Part shown: one piece after another, positions 6,115-6,190 of the stretch | Position numbering within the stretch: position 1 is the stretch's first letter | How the letters are laid out: each line of letters starts with the position of its first letter | NCBI GenBank assembly: GCA_031287295.1 | Contig: JAITTH010000149.1 | Coordinates: forward strand, 1 to 6,190 | Direction of reading: 5' to 3' | From: Eubacteriales Family XIII. Incertae Sedis bacterium | GTDB lineage: Bacteria; Bacillota; Clostridia; Peptostreptococcales; Anaerovoracaceae | Length of the DNA stretch: 6,190 nucleotides | Program-made: the position numbers and the translations under genes | The notes under the pieces: model-generated | The model's input: the letters and a program-made list of their open reading frames with translations, nothing else | What the model was told of the DNA's origin: nothing | Databases searched by the model: none

Positions 6115-6190
6115 AATCGATACAAAAAGCCTGCGGTTTCGACTGTGGGTAAATTTTCTGTTATTTACGATTCTCCTACTGGCCGTGCTC
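6104..6190 (+). CDS. N-terminus of a probable sensor histidine kinase (truncated by window edge)
   Basis: After an in-frame stop at 6074-6076 this frame stays open to the window edge. The best start is TTG at 6104, which overlaps the response regulator stop by 11 bases. It gives a 29-residue fragment with a basic lead (KPKIDTKSLRFRLW) and the start of a membrane helix (VNFLLFTILLLAVL). A short basic segment with FRLW followed by a membrane helix is typical of kinases that partner OmpR-type regulators. No ATG occurs in the visible part; a later CTG at 6131 is the alternative start. The call rests mainly on the overlap with the regulator and the membrane helix, because the HAMP, dimerisation and ATPase regions lie beyond the window. 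Confidence 0.75.
   Translation, partial: MKPKIDTKSLRFRLWVNFLLFTILLLAVL

Overview
The window is a compact, gene-dense bacterial chromosome segment of moderate GC. Five genes run leftward as one tight operon from a strong housekeeping promoter, and a two-component system starts rightward from the same intergenic region. The gene set and order (CarD-type RNA polymerase-binding regulator, PIN/TRAM membrane protein of the YacL family, IspD, IspF, an aminoacyl-tRNA synthetase) match the layout known from Firmicutes such as Bacillus (yacL-ispD-ispF-gltX) and clostridia. The IspD-IspF fusion, the prolyl-tRNA synthetase in the synthetase slot and the AGGAGG-type ribosome binding sites make me favour the Negativicutes (Veillonella/Dialister/Megasphaera-like). 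That placement is an inference from memory, not a search result.

Layout: (1) 3-158, + strand, the last 51 codons of an unidentified, probably membrane-anchored protein. (2) 159-193, a short convergent gap with a weak hairpin. (3) 194-5294, - strand, read from right to left: a CarD/CdnL-like regulator, a PIN/TRAM protein with four membrane segments, bifunctional IspDF, ProS and a Nudix hydrolase. Gaps between these genes are only 4 to 11 bases. (4) 5295-5445, a divergent promoter region holding a TTGACC-N17-TATAAT promoter for the leftward operon and an extended -10 promoter for the rightward pair. (5) 5446-6114, + strand, an OmpR/PhoB-type response regulator. (6) 6104-6190, the overlapping start of its probable partner histidine kinase, cut by the window edge.

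How the genes fit together: the leftward operon combines transcription control at RNA polymerase (CarD), a membrane PIN-domain protein of unclear role, two non-consecutive steps of the MEP isoprenoid pathway in one polypeptide (IspD and IspF), charging of tRNA-Pro, and a nucleotide-clearing Nudix enzyme. This looks like a growth-linked housekeeping operon. The response regulator and kinase form a separate sensory unit whose stimulus cannot be read from the visible part.

I see no mobile element, CRISPR array, RNA gene or clearly new system. The points most worth a second look are the IspDF fusion, a roughly 37-residue Ser-rich insertion inside its IspD half, an A8 tract combined with a missing Shine-Dalgarno at the ispDF start, a pair of CxxC motifs flanking the ProS editing domain, and an inverted repeat in the divergent promoter region.
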